Assembly (NCBI GenBank): GCA_940671915.1
Contig: CALNVZ010002974.1
Span: 24,364,853 to 24,428,852, forward strand
DNA length: 64,000 bases
Reading direction: 5' to 3'
From: Paracentrotus lividus
Lineage: Eukaryota; Echinodermata; Echinoidea; Camarodonta; Echinidae
Under the pieces are notes generated by a model. It was not told where the DNA came from. It saw only the letters and a list, made by a program, of their open reading frames with translations, and did not search any database. The translations under genes were made by a program, and so were the position numbers. Below are positions 48,100-59,090 of this stretch, piece after piece. Each line of letters starts with the position of its first letter. The stretch's first letter is position 1.

Positions 48100-50290
48100 A
48101 ACCCTGAAATTCACCAGCTAAGAGCAAGATCCATATAATTTATTTGGCCTAGTGCACCATCCAGAATATGATATTAGACAGTCAGTCCCTAGTAGATGTT
48201 GAAGCTTTCTATCAATACCAAAAAACAGTAATGGAACTTATTATATCCCATGCAATAACAAAGTTGTAAACATTGTGTTCCTCATTGCACCATCAAGAAT
48301 ATAATAGATGTTAAATCTGCGGCAGATGTTGAAGTCTGCTATTTATACCATAAGTTGTAATCGAACCAATCACACGAACATGGACCATGTAATAGCAATT
48401 TCATTAACATTGTTTTGCTCAGTGCACCTACCCAGAATAAAGTACACATTTAATCTGTTGCAGATGTTGAAGCTTTCTATTAATACTAAAAATCTTTATC
48501 AAACCCTCCAAATTTACTATGCAATAGCAAAATATATCAACTTTATTTTGCTCAGTGCACCATCCAAAATATAATAGAGTTTAATCCGTAGTAGATGTTG
48601 AAGAAGTTGTCTATTAATACCAAAAGTTAAATTCAAACCATTCAAATGTGCACGTACTATGTAATAGTAACATTTATAAACCTTGTTTTGCTCATTGCGC
48701 CATCCAAAATATAATAACAATAGACGTTCAATCTGTAGTAGATGTTGAAGAAGTTTTCTATTGATACCCAAAATCATAATCATACCTATCAAATGTACAT
48801 GTATATTTACCATGCAATAGCAAAATTATAAACCTCGCTTTGCTCAGTGCACCATCCAGAATATAATAGTCATGCGATACCAACAGTCGTAATCAAACCA
48901 TTGAAATATACATGTACCATTCAATAGCAATATTCATAATCCTCGTTGTGCTCAGTGCACCATCCAGAATATAATAGACATGCGATACCAACAGTCGTAA
49001 TCAAACCATTGAAATATACATGTACCATGCAATAGCAATATTCATAATCCTCGTTGTGCTCAGTGCACAATCCAGAATAAAATGATAGAGACATTCAATC
49101 TGTAGTAGATGTAGAAATTGTTTTCTCAAAAAGAAGAAGAAGAAAAAATGCTCGTCCCCCAAAAAACACAGAGGAATAATAACAATAACCTCAAACTTTT
49201 CAACCAGCCAACATTTATGAAATACCTCCTGCTAAGCAAACAATGTATGCAAGCACAGCATACATGTAGATACAATCTGTAGGAGATCATGTAGAAGTAG
49301 TTTTCTGTAGATTGGTAGACCACTATTCATGAAATTGCTTTGCTTAGGGCACCAATGCAATATCAGTTCTATTGTAATATTAGATATATTAAAACAAGTC
49401 ATAATGGAACCCTGTAATTTACAAAACAAAGAATAACGTCCACAGAATTGTTTCTGCTCAGAGCATATCAAGAATTTTAACATTGGTCATTATGCAATCT
49501 TCAGTAGATATAGTTTTCTAAAGATTAAAAAAGAAGAAGAAAAAAAAAAACCCACTAGCAATCATAATTGAACTATGTCATTTACCAAACCAAGCGCAAA
49601 ATTTATAAAATTATTTTTGCTCAGCACAACAAATGGTATTGGTAAAAATGTAATCTGCAGTAGATGTAGAAGTAGTTTCCTTAAAATAACACTACACAAA
49701 ATCATGATAAATCCTCTAATTGAAGCAACATAGAGCAAAATTTATAAAATTACTTTTGCTCAATCCTACATTTAGAATATAACAGTGGACATCACACGAA
49801 CTGCCGTAACAAGTTAGTTGTAGAAATAGTTTTCTGATAGAGACACACACATACACACACAAAAAACACTGAAAATATTGAAGTGAAACTATCTAAATTA
49901 TCAAACAAAAAGGGCAACATTTAGAAAAACGATTTTGCTCTATGAACAATTCAGAATAGAAATAGCAGACATGTAATCTGCAGTAGATGTAGAAGTAGTT
50001 TTCTAGAAATCAAAAGAAAACTAGAAAGAAAAAAAATCAGTTTACAAAACAAAAAGAGCAACATTTTTTGAGAAAATTGTTTTTTGCTCTGTGGAAAAGA
50101 GTATAAATAGCAGACATGTAATCTGCTATAGGTGTAGAAGTAGTTTCCTAGAAACGAAGGGGAAAAAAACACTAGAAACTCAATCCTATCATAATTTATC
50201 ATACCATTATCATCAGAAACATTTATAAAACTCAGCTAGAATATATATGTAAAATTAGCAATGGATGTAAAAGTAGTTTTTTATGTTTAC
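48100..50290 (+). repeat. 2.2-kb degenerate tandem array, units of about 108-152 bp
   Basis: The anchor AGTGCACCATCCAGAATATA recurs at 48151, 48284, 48421, 48554, 48694, 48846, 48954 and 49062, and in decayed form near 49350, 49620, 49765, 49945 and 50090. Each unit also carries GTAGTAGATGTTGAAGTAG-like sequence, a TATTAATACCAAAA-type segment and an ACCATGCAATAGCAAAAT segment. The units at 48846, 48954 and 49062 are 108 bp apart and nearly identical; the others are longer and diverged. The array is noncoding; the many short frames in it carry the same repeated peptides in different frames. Confidence 0.87.
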
Positions 50291-50774
50291 ATTCTTATAC
50301 TACATTAATTTGTTTACAATTTTCCCACTAAATGTCAAGTATTTAAAAATATCATTATAATAGACAACATTTTTAGATAAAATTATCAAGATGGGAAAAA
50401 TGCACTTTAATATCAAATCAAGGATAATTATTACATCAATTTCCAAGATAACTGGGTTCTCCTTTTCATCTCACACCATTTTCATACTAACCCCCATAAG
50501 AAATCATTTTCTCTGAATAATGTACTAGAACCATTTAGGAATGTTATGTGTATGGATCTTAGGAGTAAGGGATGACTGTATAAATGCGATGACCATAGAT
50601 AAACAAAAATAGGACAAGTGAAGTGGACTAAATCTTTGCATTAGGATATATTATCTCTGAATAAACATACCTAGGGCTTGCTTTGGATCAATGTAGATTC
50701 ACTTAAGGAATCTTATGCTGCTTTCACTCAGGCAAAAATCTGTGGAAAATGTGTATATTAGATGAATTGGCAAT
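50291..50774. other. putative intron, nothing recognised
   Basis: AT-rich, unstructured. Confidence 0.45.
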
Positions 50775-50810
50775 TTGGCCAAGTGTTCAGTAGACCAAGT
50801 GAGAATTAGA

Positions 50811-51031
50811 CCAGGGGGAAGTTTCGCAAAGAGTTAAGTAGACTTAAAGTCGCACTTAACTTCTACGCGCATTTTGTTTTATAACGCGCAATTTAATTGA
50901 TAGATTTCACAATGGCGCGCATCCCCTGAGCATGCTCTGACCAATGAGGTGATGCGTAATATAACGCACAAAAATAACGAGTTAAGTGCGATTTTTAAGT
51001 CTACTTAACTCTTTGTGAAACACCCCCCTGG
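50811..51031. mobile_element. 221-bp foldback element, first of an adjacent pair
   Basis: The ends are CCAGGGGGAAGTTTCGCAAA at the left and the inverse of a CCAGGGGGGTGTTTCACAAA type at the right, with strong pairing of GAGTTAAGTAGACTTA and TAAGTCTACTTAACTC, and then TCGCACTTAAC with GTTAAGTGCGA. The centre contains GCGCGCATCCCCTGAGCATG. Non-coding. Confidence 0.87.
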
Positions 51032-51312
51032 GTGGTGTTGCATAAAACTTTTTTTCTAACCTGAGTTTTCTCGGGTTAAAAAAAATCAGGTTATGTAGAC
51101 CTATTTCTCAGGTTATTCAACCTGAGTTTTCATAATCCCTAAAAATTGTTTGCATAAATAATTTTGAAAACTGAAACTGAAACTTGAAGTGTTTATGCAA
51201 TGGAAAAAAATCTGGTAAAATGTTGTAACCGGAGTTTTCGGACTTTAACCGGAGTTTTCAGATTTTTACCGGAAAAAACTCCAGTTAAAAGTTTTATGCA
51301 ACACCTCCCTGG
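51029..51312. mobile_element. 284-bp foldback element, second of an adjacent pair
   Basis: It starts where the previous element ends. TGGTGTTGCATAAAACTTTT at the left pairs with AAAAGTTTTATGCAACACCT at the right. The interior has several copies of AACCTGAGTTTTC or AACCGGAGTTTTC in one direction, and AAACTCCAGTTAAAAG in the other. The pair share CCTGG-type junction sequence, so one may have used the end of the other as a target. Non-coding. Confidence 0.83.
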
Positions 51313-51455
51313 TATATACAAGACCAAAGGGAAATTAGACCTGAATATCAACAGACCAAATTTGTTAAGCCCATGTGGTATTGAACGATTAACCCCATGT
51401 GGTATTAAACAATTAAAGAATTGGACAACTGTTGTTTATACCAAGTGGATATAAA

Positions 51456-52446
51456 CCACATTTATAAAGGAGAAAATTCTGACTTTATGTAGTTAAAAGT
51501 TTTGCTTGTCTGAATGGGTAATGGTTCTTCCATGGATTTAGGCTGGGGATATGTCTTGAAAGAATCCAGGCCGGGTTATGTTTTGAAAGATGCACTTCAT
51601 ATCCAAAGCAAAATTCTGAGATATATGATAAAATTTTTCCCTAATTTTTGCAAGAGTAACATGTAGCATCTTTACCCTGTGTGAGTCAGAAATGCATGTA
51701 CATGCTGCTACTCTAAGTTCATTTTATAACAGTGGCGGACCTAGCTTTTTTCCGGGGGGGGGTGGGTTGACCTTATGAGTTTTTGTCAATTTTGATTTTA
51801 ATGTCAATAGAATTTGATTTGTAGAGGTGAGTCTCCCCCCATTACGGGCCTGATAATAACATTCATGGAACCCCTACCCCCCCCCATAGATCAGCCACTT
51901 ATAAAATAATATCATGTGGGTCTTGGACGAGGATGAATTGTAAGAGCCTTTAAAAAGGATGAACCTATCTGGGCAAAGCCATTTGAATAATTATAATATG
52001 CATATATTTTGCTAATCATTTTTTTTTTTTTTGTAGTGAGATTACTAAATGTGACACTCTTGTTCTCTATCAAAGGCTGAAGAAGTAAGGGACCGTGTTA
52101 ACATTGGAATTACCAATGATGGAAATTCCCTTTAAACTATTTGAGCATCTGATTGTTTAGAAACCGTCAAGAGTAATTACAACCACAGCAGTCTACAGGC
52201 AACATACTTACAAGTAAATATTTTATGGATTGATAATATGGACTGAAGCTCAAATTTCAGGCATATAACTGGTATGATAGAAATGACAATCGCATTTATT
52301 TGAATCAAGTATCATAGAATATTTTGACGTTTTTATTCTCTGTTACAAATGTCATAGGCAAGCCTTTGTGAATAATTTCAAGGATTAGGCTTTAAAACAT
52401 GTAATGTAGGTGGTAGATCATGGGCTAAATTAAGCTCTTGGAATTA
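51456..52446. other. putative intron, nothing recognised
   Basis: G and C runs at about 51751-51761 and 51881-51890, otherwise AT-rich. No exon is visible. Confidence 0.45.
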
Positions 52447-52740
52447 ATAATAATAATAATAATATTAAGTATTTATAATAATGCCGTCTTCTATCTAGTA
52501 ACTATTCAGAGGCGCAGCTGATAGTATTACCGGCTATAGCCATAGACTGCCTAATAAAGGGTGCTTTAAGCATTCAAGGAATTTCTTCCTACCGTTACCC
52601 ATTTACCTTACTGGGGTCAAGTCTGGCAATTGTAGATTAATATCTTGCCAAAGGACATTAGTGGAATGGACGGGATTCGAACCGCGTACCTTGTGATCGT
52701 CAGTCCGCCGACTTATCCACTCGACCACACCACCTCCACC
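52447..52740 (-). mobile_element. tRNA-derived SINE with an AAT tail, minus strand
   Basis: On the minus strand the head shows an A box (TGGTCGAGTGG, plus coordinates 52717-52727) and, about 45 bp later, a perfect B box (GGTTCGAATCC, 52673-52683). A body follows with TAATGTCCTTTGGCAAG. The 3' tail is the (AAT)-type microsatellite at 52447-52465. The tRNA-like head lacks a proper cloverleaf. Two related copies lie at 57228-57475 and 63185-63432, all in the same antisense orientation to the predicted gene. Confidence 0.78.
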
Positions 52741-53009
52741 TTGTATCCTCTGAAAAAAAATTGATAGCGACTGTGTTAGTAGACTAGTATGACGTACAGT
52801 GCAATAATTTACATCACATGTGAATTCCCATAATACATGAGTTATGATGTCATTTCCTCCCTCAAGAAACATGTATGAATGATTATGCAAGTTCTTGCCC
52901 ACCTCCCCCTTTATTTAGTTACATTTATTTTATTTAAATGCTTGTTTATAAGGGATAATAACATTTATTTAAAAAAAAACTTATATAGAGAAAATGATGA
53001 ACTATTTCT

Positions 53010-53188
53010 TTAACCACTTGACTACTGCATGGTGCTAATTGCACAGTACGGGTATGACCAGTGTGGCACTGGTTTGTCAAAACAGACAAAGCTCAGACAA
53101 TAGCATGATCACGTAATATTACGTGGTCTGCGCACAGTGTACAAAAGCCAACCACGTTATATTACGTGGTCCACAGCCAAATGGTTAA
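53010..53188. mobile_element. piggyBac-like MITE of 179 bp with TTAA ends
   Basis: The left end is TTAACCACTTGACT and the inverse of the right end is TTAACCATTTGGCT, with TTAA on both sides; 12 of these 14 bases agree. Inside, ACGTAATATTACGTGGTC and ACGTTATATTACGTGGTC are two copies of one motif. It differs from the 43332 family, so two TTAA-type families are present. Confidence 0.65.
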
Positions 53189-53987
53189 AAAGATCTACCA
53201 GAAATTTTCTTGCAAACATTTATAGTATTAGATACTCAACTGTTTTTTTTAAAAGTTAATTCACAATATTGGAGGAAAAAATCTACAATTGAAAAAAAGT
53301 AATTGTCATGGAATATCTTTAATGCGTTTTAAATGTCATAATTCATGGAAATCCATTGTAATTGGTGAAATAACGTAAGCTTTAAACCCTATTCTCTGTA
53401 AAGAAAATGGATAGGCAAGGTGAGCTTGTAGCAAAGCAATTAAAAAAATATGTTCTTATCTTTTGAACTTGAAATACCAAGTTTTTTTCCATGGCTTCAA
53501 TTACCCTGAAATATATTCTAATGTCACTGTTTTCATTATAAAAAGGGGAACAACTGACATTTACAAGTTCACAGGAATTCATTGGGTGGGTTGCCTTCGG
53601 TTTATACCGAGTCCTTAGCCTTTAAAGACAAGAAACAGTTTTGTTTTTAATTGCCCTCGGTTTCGTCAGGAAACATCTGTGTGCTGCCCTCAGTCTGATA
53701 ATATTTCATCAACGTTGTCGGCTTCCTCCCACATTTTGTTGGCTCCAGCCCAAGATAATGTGCTCAGAGTTTATTAAAGTTACAGAGAATATTTTTTCCC
53801 CATTTATATTTTTGTAGGGTCTTGCCTAGTTTTTTATTTGAGTTGCCAGCCTTGTCAAAATTCAACTTTAGATATCAAATTTCACACTTCTTGTAAAACA
53901 GTAGTCATAATAATATCTTTGTTTGTTGAGATTTCACTCACTAGGCAGCACAGACAAGTCATGTAGCTACTTAAACAAAAAAAGTGT
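53189..53987. other. putative intron, nothing recognised
   Basis: AT-rich sequence without recognisable features. Confidence 0.45.
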
Positions 53988-54255
53988 TTAACCCTTTAGC
54001 ACCTACAGACTGCATGAAAAGTGTCAGTTTACTCACTAGCGGTTACGCTGTGTTTGAAGGTTTTTTTTTCAATAAGAATTGCTCTTAAAACATACTTCTT
54101 AGTGCAGAATCGGACAGCACACATCCAATGGGTAATCCACAACAATTATGGGCATGTTTCATCTCATATTTTTGATACTATCTTGACTATTTATAATAGC
54201 ATGGTGGTTTTGAGCGGTTTAGTGAGTAAGCTGAGGGGCGGTCTCGCGCGGTTTT
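53988..54255. mobile_element. piggyBac-like MITE, right-truncated copy of 43332-43625
   Basis: It begins TTAACCCTTTAGCACCTA like the full copy and matches it along its length (for example ACATCCAATGGGTAAT, TTTAGTGAGTAAGCTGA), but the match stops near 54255 and the right terminal repeat with its TTAA is missing. Same orientation as the full copy, 10.7 kb away. Confidence 0.8.
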
Positions 54256-54417
54256 CATTTTCAATCTGGTGCTTTTACAATACAAACTTAGAATATTAAA
54301 ATGCAAAGTAAGTAAAGGGATTATCTGTGCCATAATAAAAAAAAAAAATGAAATAGGCTACATGTAGCAAAGTGATGATGATAATTATAGTAAAACATTG
54401 TTATACTGTATAAGCCA

Positions 54418-54500
54418 ATATTTTCGCGTACAGATATTTTCGCGATTTTGGACTAATTGGGGAAATTCGCGAGAGCAAAATTTCGCGATTTTGGTGATGA
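54418..54500 (+). repeat. short repeat of a TTTCGCGATTTTGG motif
   Basis: AATATTTTCGCG, ATTTTCGCGATTTTGG, AATTCGCGAGAG and ATTTCGCGATTTTGG follow within 70 bp. Likely the end of an interspersed element; I cannot find a matching right end. Confidence 0.5.
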
Positions 54501-54850
54501 CTTCATTACTATAAACAGTAACAATTGCCCCTGGCTTTATTCCGACAAAGTTGAAGGGTTAGGGTTGCAACAGTCTTTTATTTAAGGTTGAGGGTTAGGT
54601 ATAGTGTCAGGTCCAGGGCTGAAGTTTGTCATTCAACAAGTACCGGGTATTCAGGATTTACAGCGGAGCAATTATCACTGAAACATATTGACCTAATGTC
54701 ATGGAATATCCATACGGTTGACAACCTTCTTGGTAACAATGTATATATTCTATTGTATTATCCTGTATCAACATGAAAGTTCCCCAAAGGGCCAGGAGGC
54801 TATAAATCAGCTAAGTCTACTCTGCTTTTGACTCAATGCTTTTGAGAACA

Positions 54851-55824
54851 TTATACACTCACTTAGCACTGGTATTGCACATAGCTAAATGCATGTATTT
54901 TTTCATATTTACAAGTCTTTAATATGTTGTCACATTTTATTCATGGCCAGAGATTTGTCTAATATTTTTGTATATTCTGAAATAGGAGACTTGTCCCTTT
55001 TCATTACTGAGGTCAGTAAATACCCAGACAAAGGGGCGACAAATGAACAAAGGCCCCTAAAAATAAAATTTTAAGAGGTGGGGATTAGCAGTGAATATAT
55101 TTCTCTGCAAACTGTTTCCATTATCCCTGTGGCAAATTAAAAATGGCCAAAAAGGTAGCACTATGATGAAGGACAAAAGGAGCAACATCCGATGAAGAAA
55201 AATTTATTTCTGTCGTTGCCAAGGAAAAATTTAGTTCCGTATTGCAAAGACGATTTAATGCAAGTTTATTCCTCCAAATTCCCAAATTACAGACAGTTTT
55301 TGTATATGATATAATATACTATATGGTAGAAATCGAAGTGTTCACACTTCTATTACATTTTGCTGGATATTCACAACATCTGATTTTTGCATGAATTCTC
55401 CTCAGCAACGACGTAAAATAATTTTTCTTCTGTGCGTGATGTATTGTTCATTAGCCTTTGTGATCGTTCCTTATGACTATTTTTAATTTGCCACAAGGAT
55501 AATGGAAACATGTAACCAGTTTGAGGAGAAATTTGACTCCTCCTTAATAATTTTATTCACTGATGATCCCCACCTCTTAAAATTTCATTTTTAGGGGCAT
55601 TTTGTCATTTGTCGCCCCTTTATTTAAAAAGTGCCCGTGTCTGAGTATTTAATGACCTCAGGAATAAAAAGGGACAAGTCTCCTCTTTCAGAATATACAA
55701 AAATTTTGACAAATCTCTGGTCATTAATAATATATGACAACATAAAAAAAACCCCTTATAATTAGGAAATAACACGCGCATTTAGCCATGTTGCAATATC
55801 AGTGCTCAGTGAGTGTATTCTATT
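54851..55824. mobile_element. 974-bp foldback element with arms of about 380-420 bp
   Basis: The left arm 54851-55228 and the right arm from about 55400 to 55824 are inverted copies, for example ATTCTGAAATAGGAGACTTG with CAAGTCTCCTCTTTCAGAAT, GGCCCCTAAAAATAAAATTT with AAATTTCATTTTTAGGGGC and GTGGCAAATTAAAAATGG with ATTTTTAATTTGCCAC. Identity looks near 80 percent. No transposase frame. It would form the longest hairpin in the window on transcripts of either strand. Confidence 0.85.
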
Positions 55825-57227
55825 CATGGGATATGGTGAAGTACATGTTCTAACTTCAAGCTATGCAGTAGATTATTCTGTTTTCAGTGGAAACTTGATA
55901 TAAATAGTTCTGAAATAGCAAAACTATTACCCAACGTATTAAACGAAATACCATGTACATTATAACAAGCAATTTCTCAGGTCACATTGAAATAAATTTG
56001 TTTATTTTTGTATTTTTTATCGACTACTACTATAAAAAATATCTGATATGACAAGCACATTTTTCTGGTTCCAAAGACTTCCTTATAAAAAGGTTTCAAC
56101 TTGTTTAACCAACAGGAGAAAAAAAGAGAATATCTTTTTTTTGGCCATCCTCTTTATTCAGAACCCTACCTGAATTGGCTGAAATGTGGTTTTGTGGGAT
56201 TAATTAGAAATGATAGAAGACTTTGTTACTCATGGAAACCTCTTCCTGCCCCCTAACTCGTCCCTCAGCAAAGTCACTTCCATCAACATCCAAGATGTCA
56301 TGTTGAGCAGTAGCATTAGGTCAATGTGTTGAAGCACCTGGGAGTGACTGAAATAGGAAGGGGGGGGGGGGGGTGGGGAGTAGGAGGAACAAGGAGGTGG
56401 TGGGGGAGGGGGAATGTACCTTGTCACATGACCTTTAGATAACGTCTAGACGTTCACCTGTTCAATGATATGGACTTCCTCTAAGACCCACTAGGTGTTT
56501 CCACTTAACTGTCTCCTGAACGGAATTAACTGCTTCACGGTGTTGCCAATGAGACAAATACTTGAACCGATTTGACCACTAGTCCAAGGATAGAAATGAT
56601 TCTATGAAAAAAAAATACAAAAAATTCATGATCTAACAACGTCATTCATGTATAAGGAGAGTTTCAGATAATAATATTGGATATCCTCTTGTACAAGTTC
56701 TTGTGATTTTATATTTGAAGCCTTTGATTTCCACTTTGTTTGGAAGATTGATGGGAAAGTTGTAGGCCTACATTTTATATATATATATATATAGAAGGCC
56801 TATGTTTTTGATTAACCTGTATCATGTTGAATTCCTTATAAACTTCATTTTTTTGAAAAACAAAATTTTATATAATTAATTTCTTTCTTATTAGTTATAT
56901 AGAAATTCAGGTATGTGTTTTTTCCCCAACCTGATTGTTCACTTGACACCCTACTTAGGTTTTCAATTTAATAGTTCAATACTTCCCTGGAAATCTAGTC
57001 AGAAGTCAAGACTTTTCCAGTTGGGAATGGACCTTTATCAACACCTGATTGCATATCTTCACTTTATCTATCCAACCTGGGAAAGTGATCATCATTACTA
57101 ACACCTTTTTGTCACTTCCTGCACCACAGGGTTTAATTGATAGGCTGTTGATTTAAAGATGGTTTCTTTGCTTTCCTTTCAAGACCCCACAAAGTACCAA
57201 GTTTTGGAACAGAATATAGTTTAATAA
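55825..57227. other. putative intron with G/A-rich low complexity
   Basis: A G-rich block runs from about 56356 to 56412 and gives a reverse frame of prolines that is not a gene. A TAGGCCTA octamer is at 56763. No exon is visible. Confidence 0.5.
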
Positions 57228-57475
57228 TTATAATAATAATAATAATAATTATAATAATAATAATAATAATTATAATAATAATAATAATAATAAAAATAAT
57301 AGTGGGCGTTTCACAATGCGCTTAATTTATGCTTGAAACCAATTACATGTACCCTACCTTGGAAGAATAGTAAATGTCTTTGTCAAAGGACATTAGTGTA
57401 GTGAATGGGACTCTAACCTCTAACCTTTGGATGGACAGTGTAGAAACTTTTCCATTTAACCTCAACATCTCTTTT
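57228..57475 (-). mobile_element. tRNA-derived SINE with an AAT tail, minus strand, diverged
   Basis: The left end is an (AAT)n tract of about 70 bp. The body on the plus strand includes TCAAAGGACATTAGTGTAGT, closely similar to CCAAAGGACATTAGTGGAAT of the copy at 52447-52740. The B-box-like segment (GGTTAGAGGTTAGAG on the minus strand) is badly decayed, so this copy is not likely to be transcribed by RNA polymerase III. Confidence 0.65.
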
Positions 57476-57674
57476 TATACCACTTGTACTAAATTAGGAT
57501 AATATAGGACTGATGGGGAGATGGACTAAACAGCATTAGGATCAATTAGTCATAGGCCTAGGAAGTAGACTAGTTTATGAGCAGTTGTACACCAGTTTTT
57601 GGTTATATATTTGTCTCTTCATCTTTAAAATTCCTATCTGCATAATTATTCTCCACTTTGCTGCTTTGTCTCTC

Positions 57675-57775
57675 AGTAGGACCAGTTAGCCACAAGACCA
57701 ATATAAAGTAGGACCAAGGGGAATAAGTACCACATAACTTCAGGGCCAATAGAAAACGGAACCAATGGCCCCTGG
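57675..57775 (+). repeat. third copy of the AGACCAAT/GGACCA short-unit repeat
   Basis: AGTAGGACCAGTTAGCC, CAAGACCAATATAAAG, AGTAGGACCAAGGGG, CAGGGCCAATAG and GGAACCAATGGCC form a loose ladder like that at 44813-45140 and 50775-51455. Strongly diverged. Confidence 0.45.
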
Positions 57776-58924
57776 AAACAGTTATATGGAGGTTTTTTTT
57801 GTTTTTTTTTTAATTTATGTTAGTGTCAGTGTCTGCATCTGTATCTGTCCCATCTGTATTATGCTCCAATTGCTGCTTCCTTTCTCTGTTATTTCTTCTC
57901 CCTTGTAAGTGAGTCACAACCCAATTCTTTCCAATAAAATCCCCTTTAATACACTTGATACACTTCACTCATTCTTGTGTCCTCCTTCCCTTAAAATAAA
58001 GAGATGCCTTCCTCCTTTACTTTTGGATACACACTGAATGAAACTTTTATTCTATTCAGACCGCCTAAGCATTTGTAATTGGACATTTCGTCACATCTCA
58101 AGATTTTATTTACAAATGCACTTATGATTCTATCTACACATCAGAGTGTTTGATATGTCTTGATCTGTCATTTAAATTTTCAGTCAATTAATGACAGTTG
58201 ATCTGTATCCACCATTCACTTACATGTAGTTGTTGCTTGGTTAGTTAATATTGTTTGATTTACTTCAAGCGTATTGCTTTGCCTAACTGCTGAGAAATTA
58301 ATTTGATACTAGAGACACCATGGCAGTGATATGAGCCATATTAGAGCCAACATGATATCAGGTGCAAATAAACACTTATTTATCTTTAAATTGTGCAGAT
58401 ATGTGATAAAGAGATAAAGATAGCATCCCCTTATTCCTTTTATAGAACCACATGATATAAAGGGAAGGATGCACTCTGTGAAAGTTGACCCATATTGGGC
58501 TTGTCAAATGATGAAATTTGACCAGCCACAACAGACTCGCTGATCTAATATTCCAGATTTATTTTTGACAGGAATTCCCAGATACAGTTGAGGTCCATGT
58601 GCCAACTTGCATTTCCCATAGGACGAGTATGGTAGGAGAACGGTAATGAAGACCAATCGGAAGGTTTGGTGATTCATCCTAATTTCATTCATATTTACCC
58701 CGTCGAGGAAAGCCATTTACCAACAAACCAAATCTCCAAACATGTTGATATATGTAGTAATATGATTTACATCAGAACAACATTTGTGTTAGCATATGTG
58801 AACATTGTTTTTTCTTCGTTTTAGCATTCCAAACATTTTATGTTCAGATGATGATGGTGATTCCCAAAGCATATCTCATGGTTGTGCCAATTCACCTGTA
58901 AAGTTATTTGAAAGAAGTGTCATA
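57776..58924. other. putative intron, nothing recognised
   Basis: No exon, RNA or definable repeat. Confidence 0.45.
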
Positions 58925-59090
58925 TTCTAGTGGTTGTATTACTTCGCGCGGGATGCAAAGGTTGTGTGTTTGATTCCCAGCTCGGAACTTACGTCATTAA
59001 GCAAGACGTTTTGTCTACATGCTTCTCCCTACCCAGGTCTATATGGGTACCTGGTAAAAATTAAATGAGTGCAGCGCAATGGCTGCAGTA
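58925..59090 (+). mobile_element. tRNA-derived SINE-like segment, plus strand
   Basis: TCTAGTGGTTGTATTACTTC (A-box-like) is followed by GGTTGTGTGTTTGATTCCC (B-box-like), then a body with TTAAGCAAGACGTTTTGTC and GGTCTATATGGGTACCTGG. The pairing of the last segment gives a small hairpin. It seems a different SINE family from the antisense ones. Confidence 0.55.

Larger units (their letters stand above)
50775..51455. repeat. GGTCTAATGCCA-type repeat split by two foldbacks
   Basis: AGACCAAGTGAGAATTAGACC immediately precedes 50811, and AAGACCAAAGGGAAATTAGACC immediately follows 51312. Both belong to the repeat described at 44813-45140. CCCATGTGGTATTGAAC and CCCCATGTGGTATTAAAC at about 51371-51410 are two further direct units. 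The foldbacks between therefore look inserted into an older copy. Confidence 0.65.

Noticed and set aside
48151-49085. CRISPR-like repeat array
   Set aside because: Units are long, of varying length and repeated throughout with no spacer logic. It is a eukaryotic tandem repeat.
52660-52740. tRNA gene on the minus strand
   Set aside because: The A and B boxes are good, but the acceptor and anticodon stems do not pair properly and a SINE body with an AAT tail follows.
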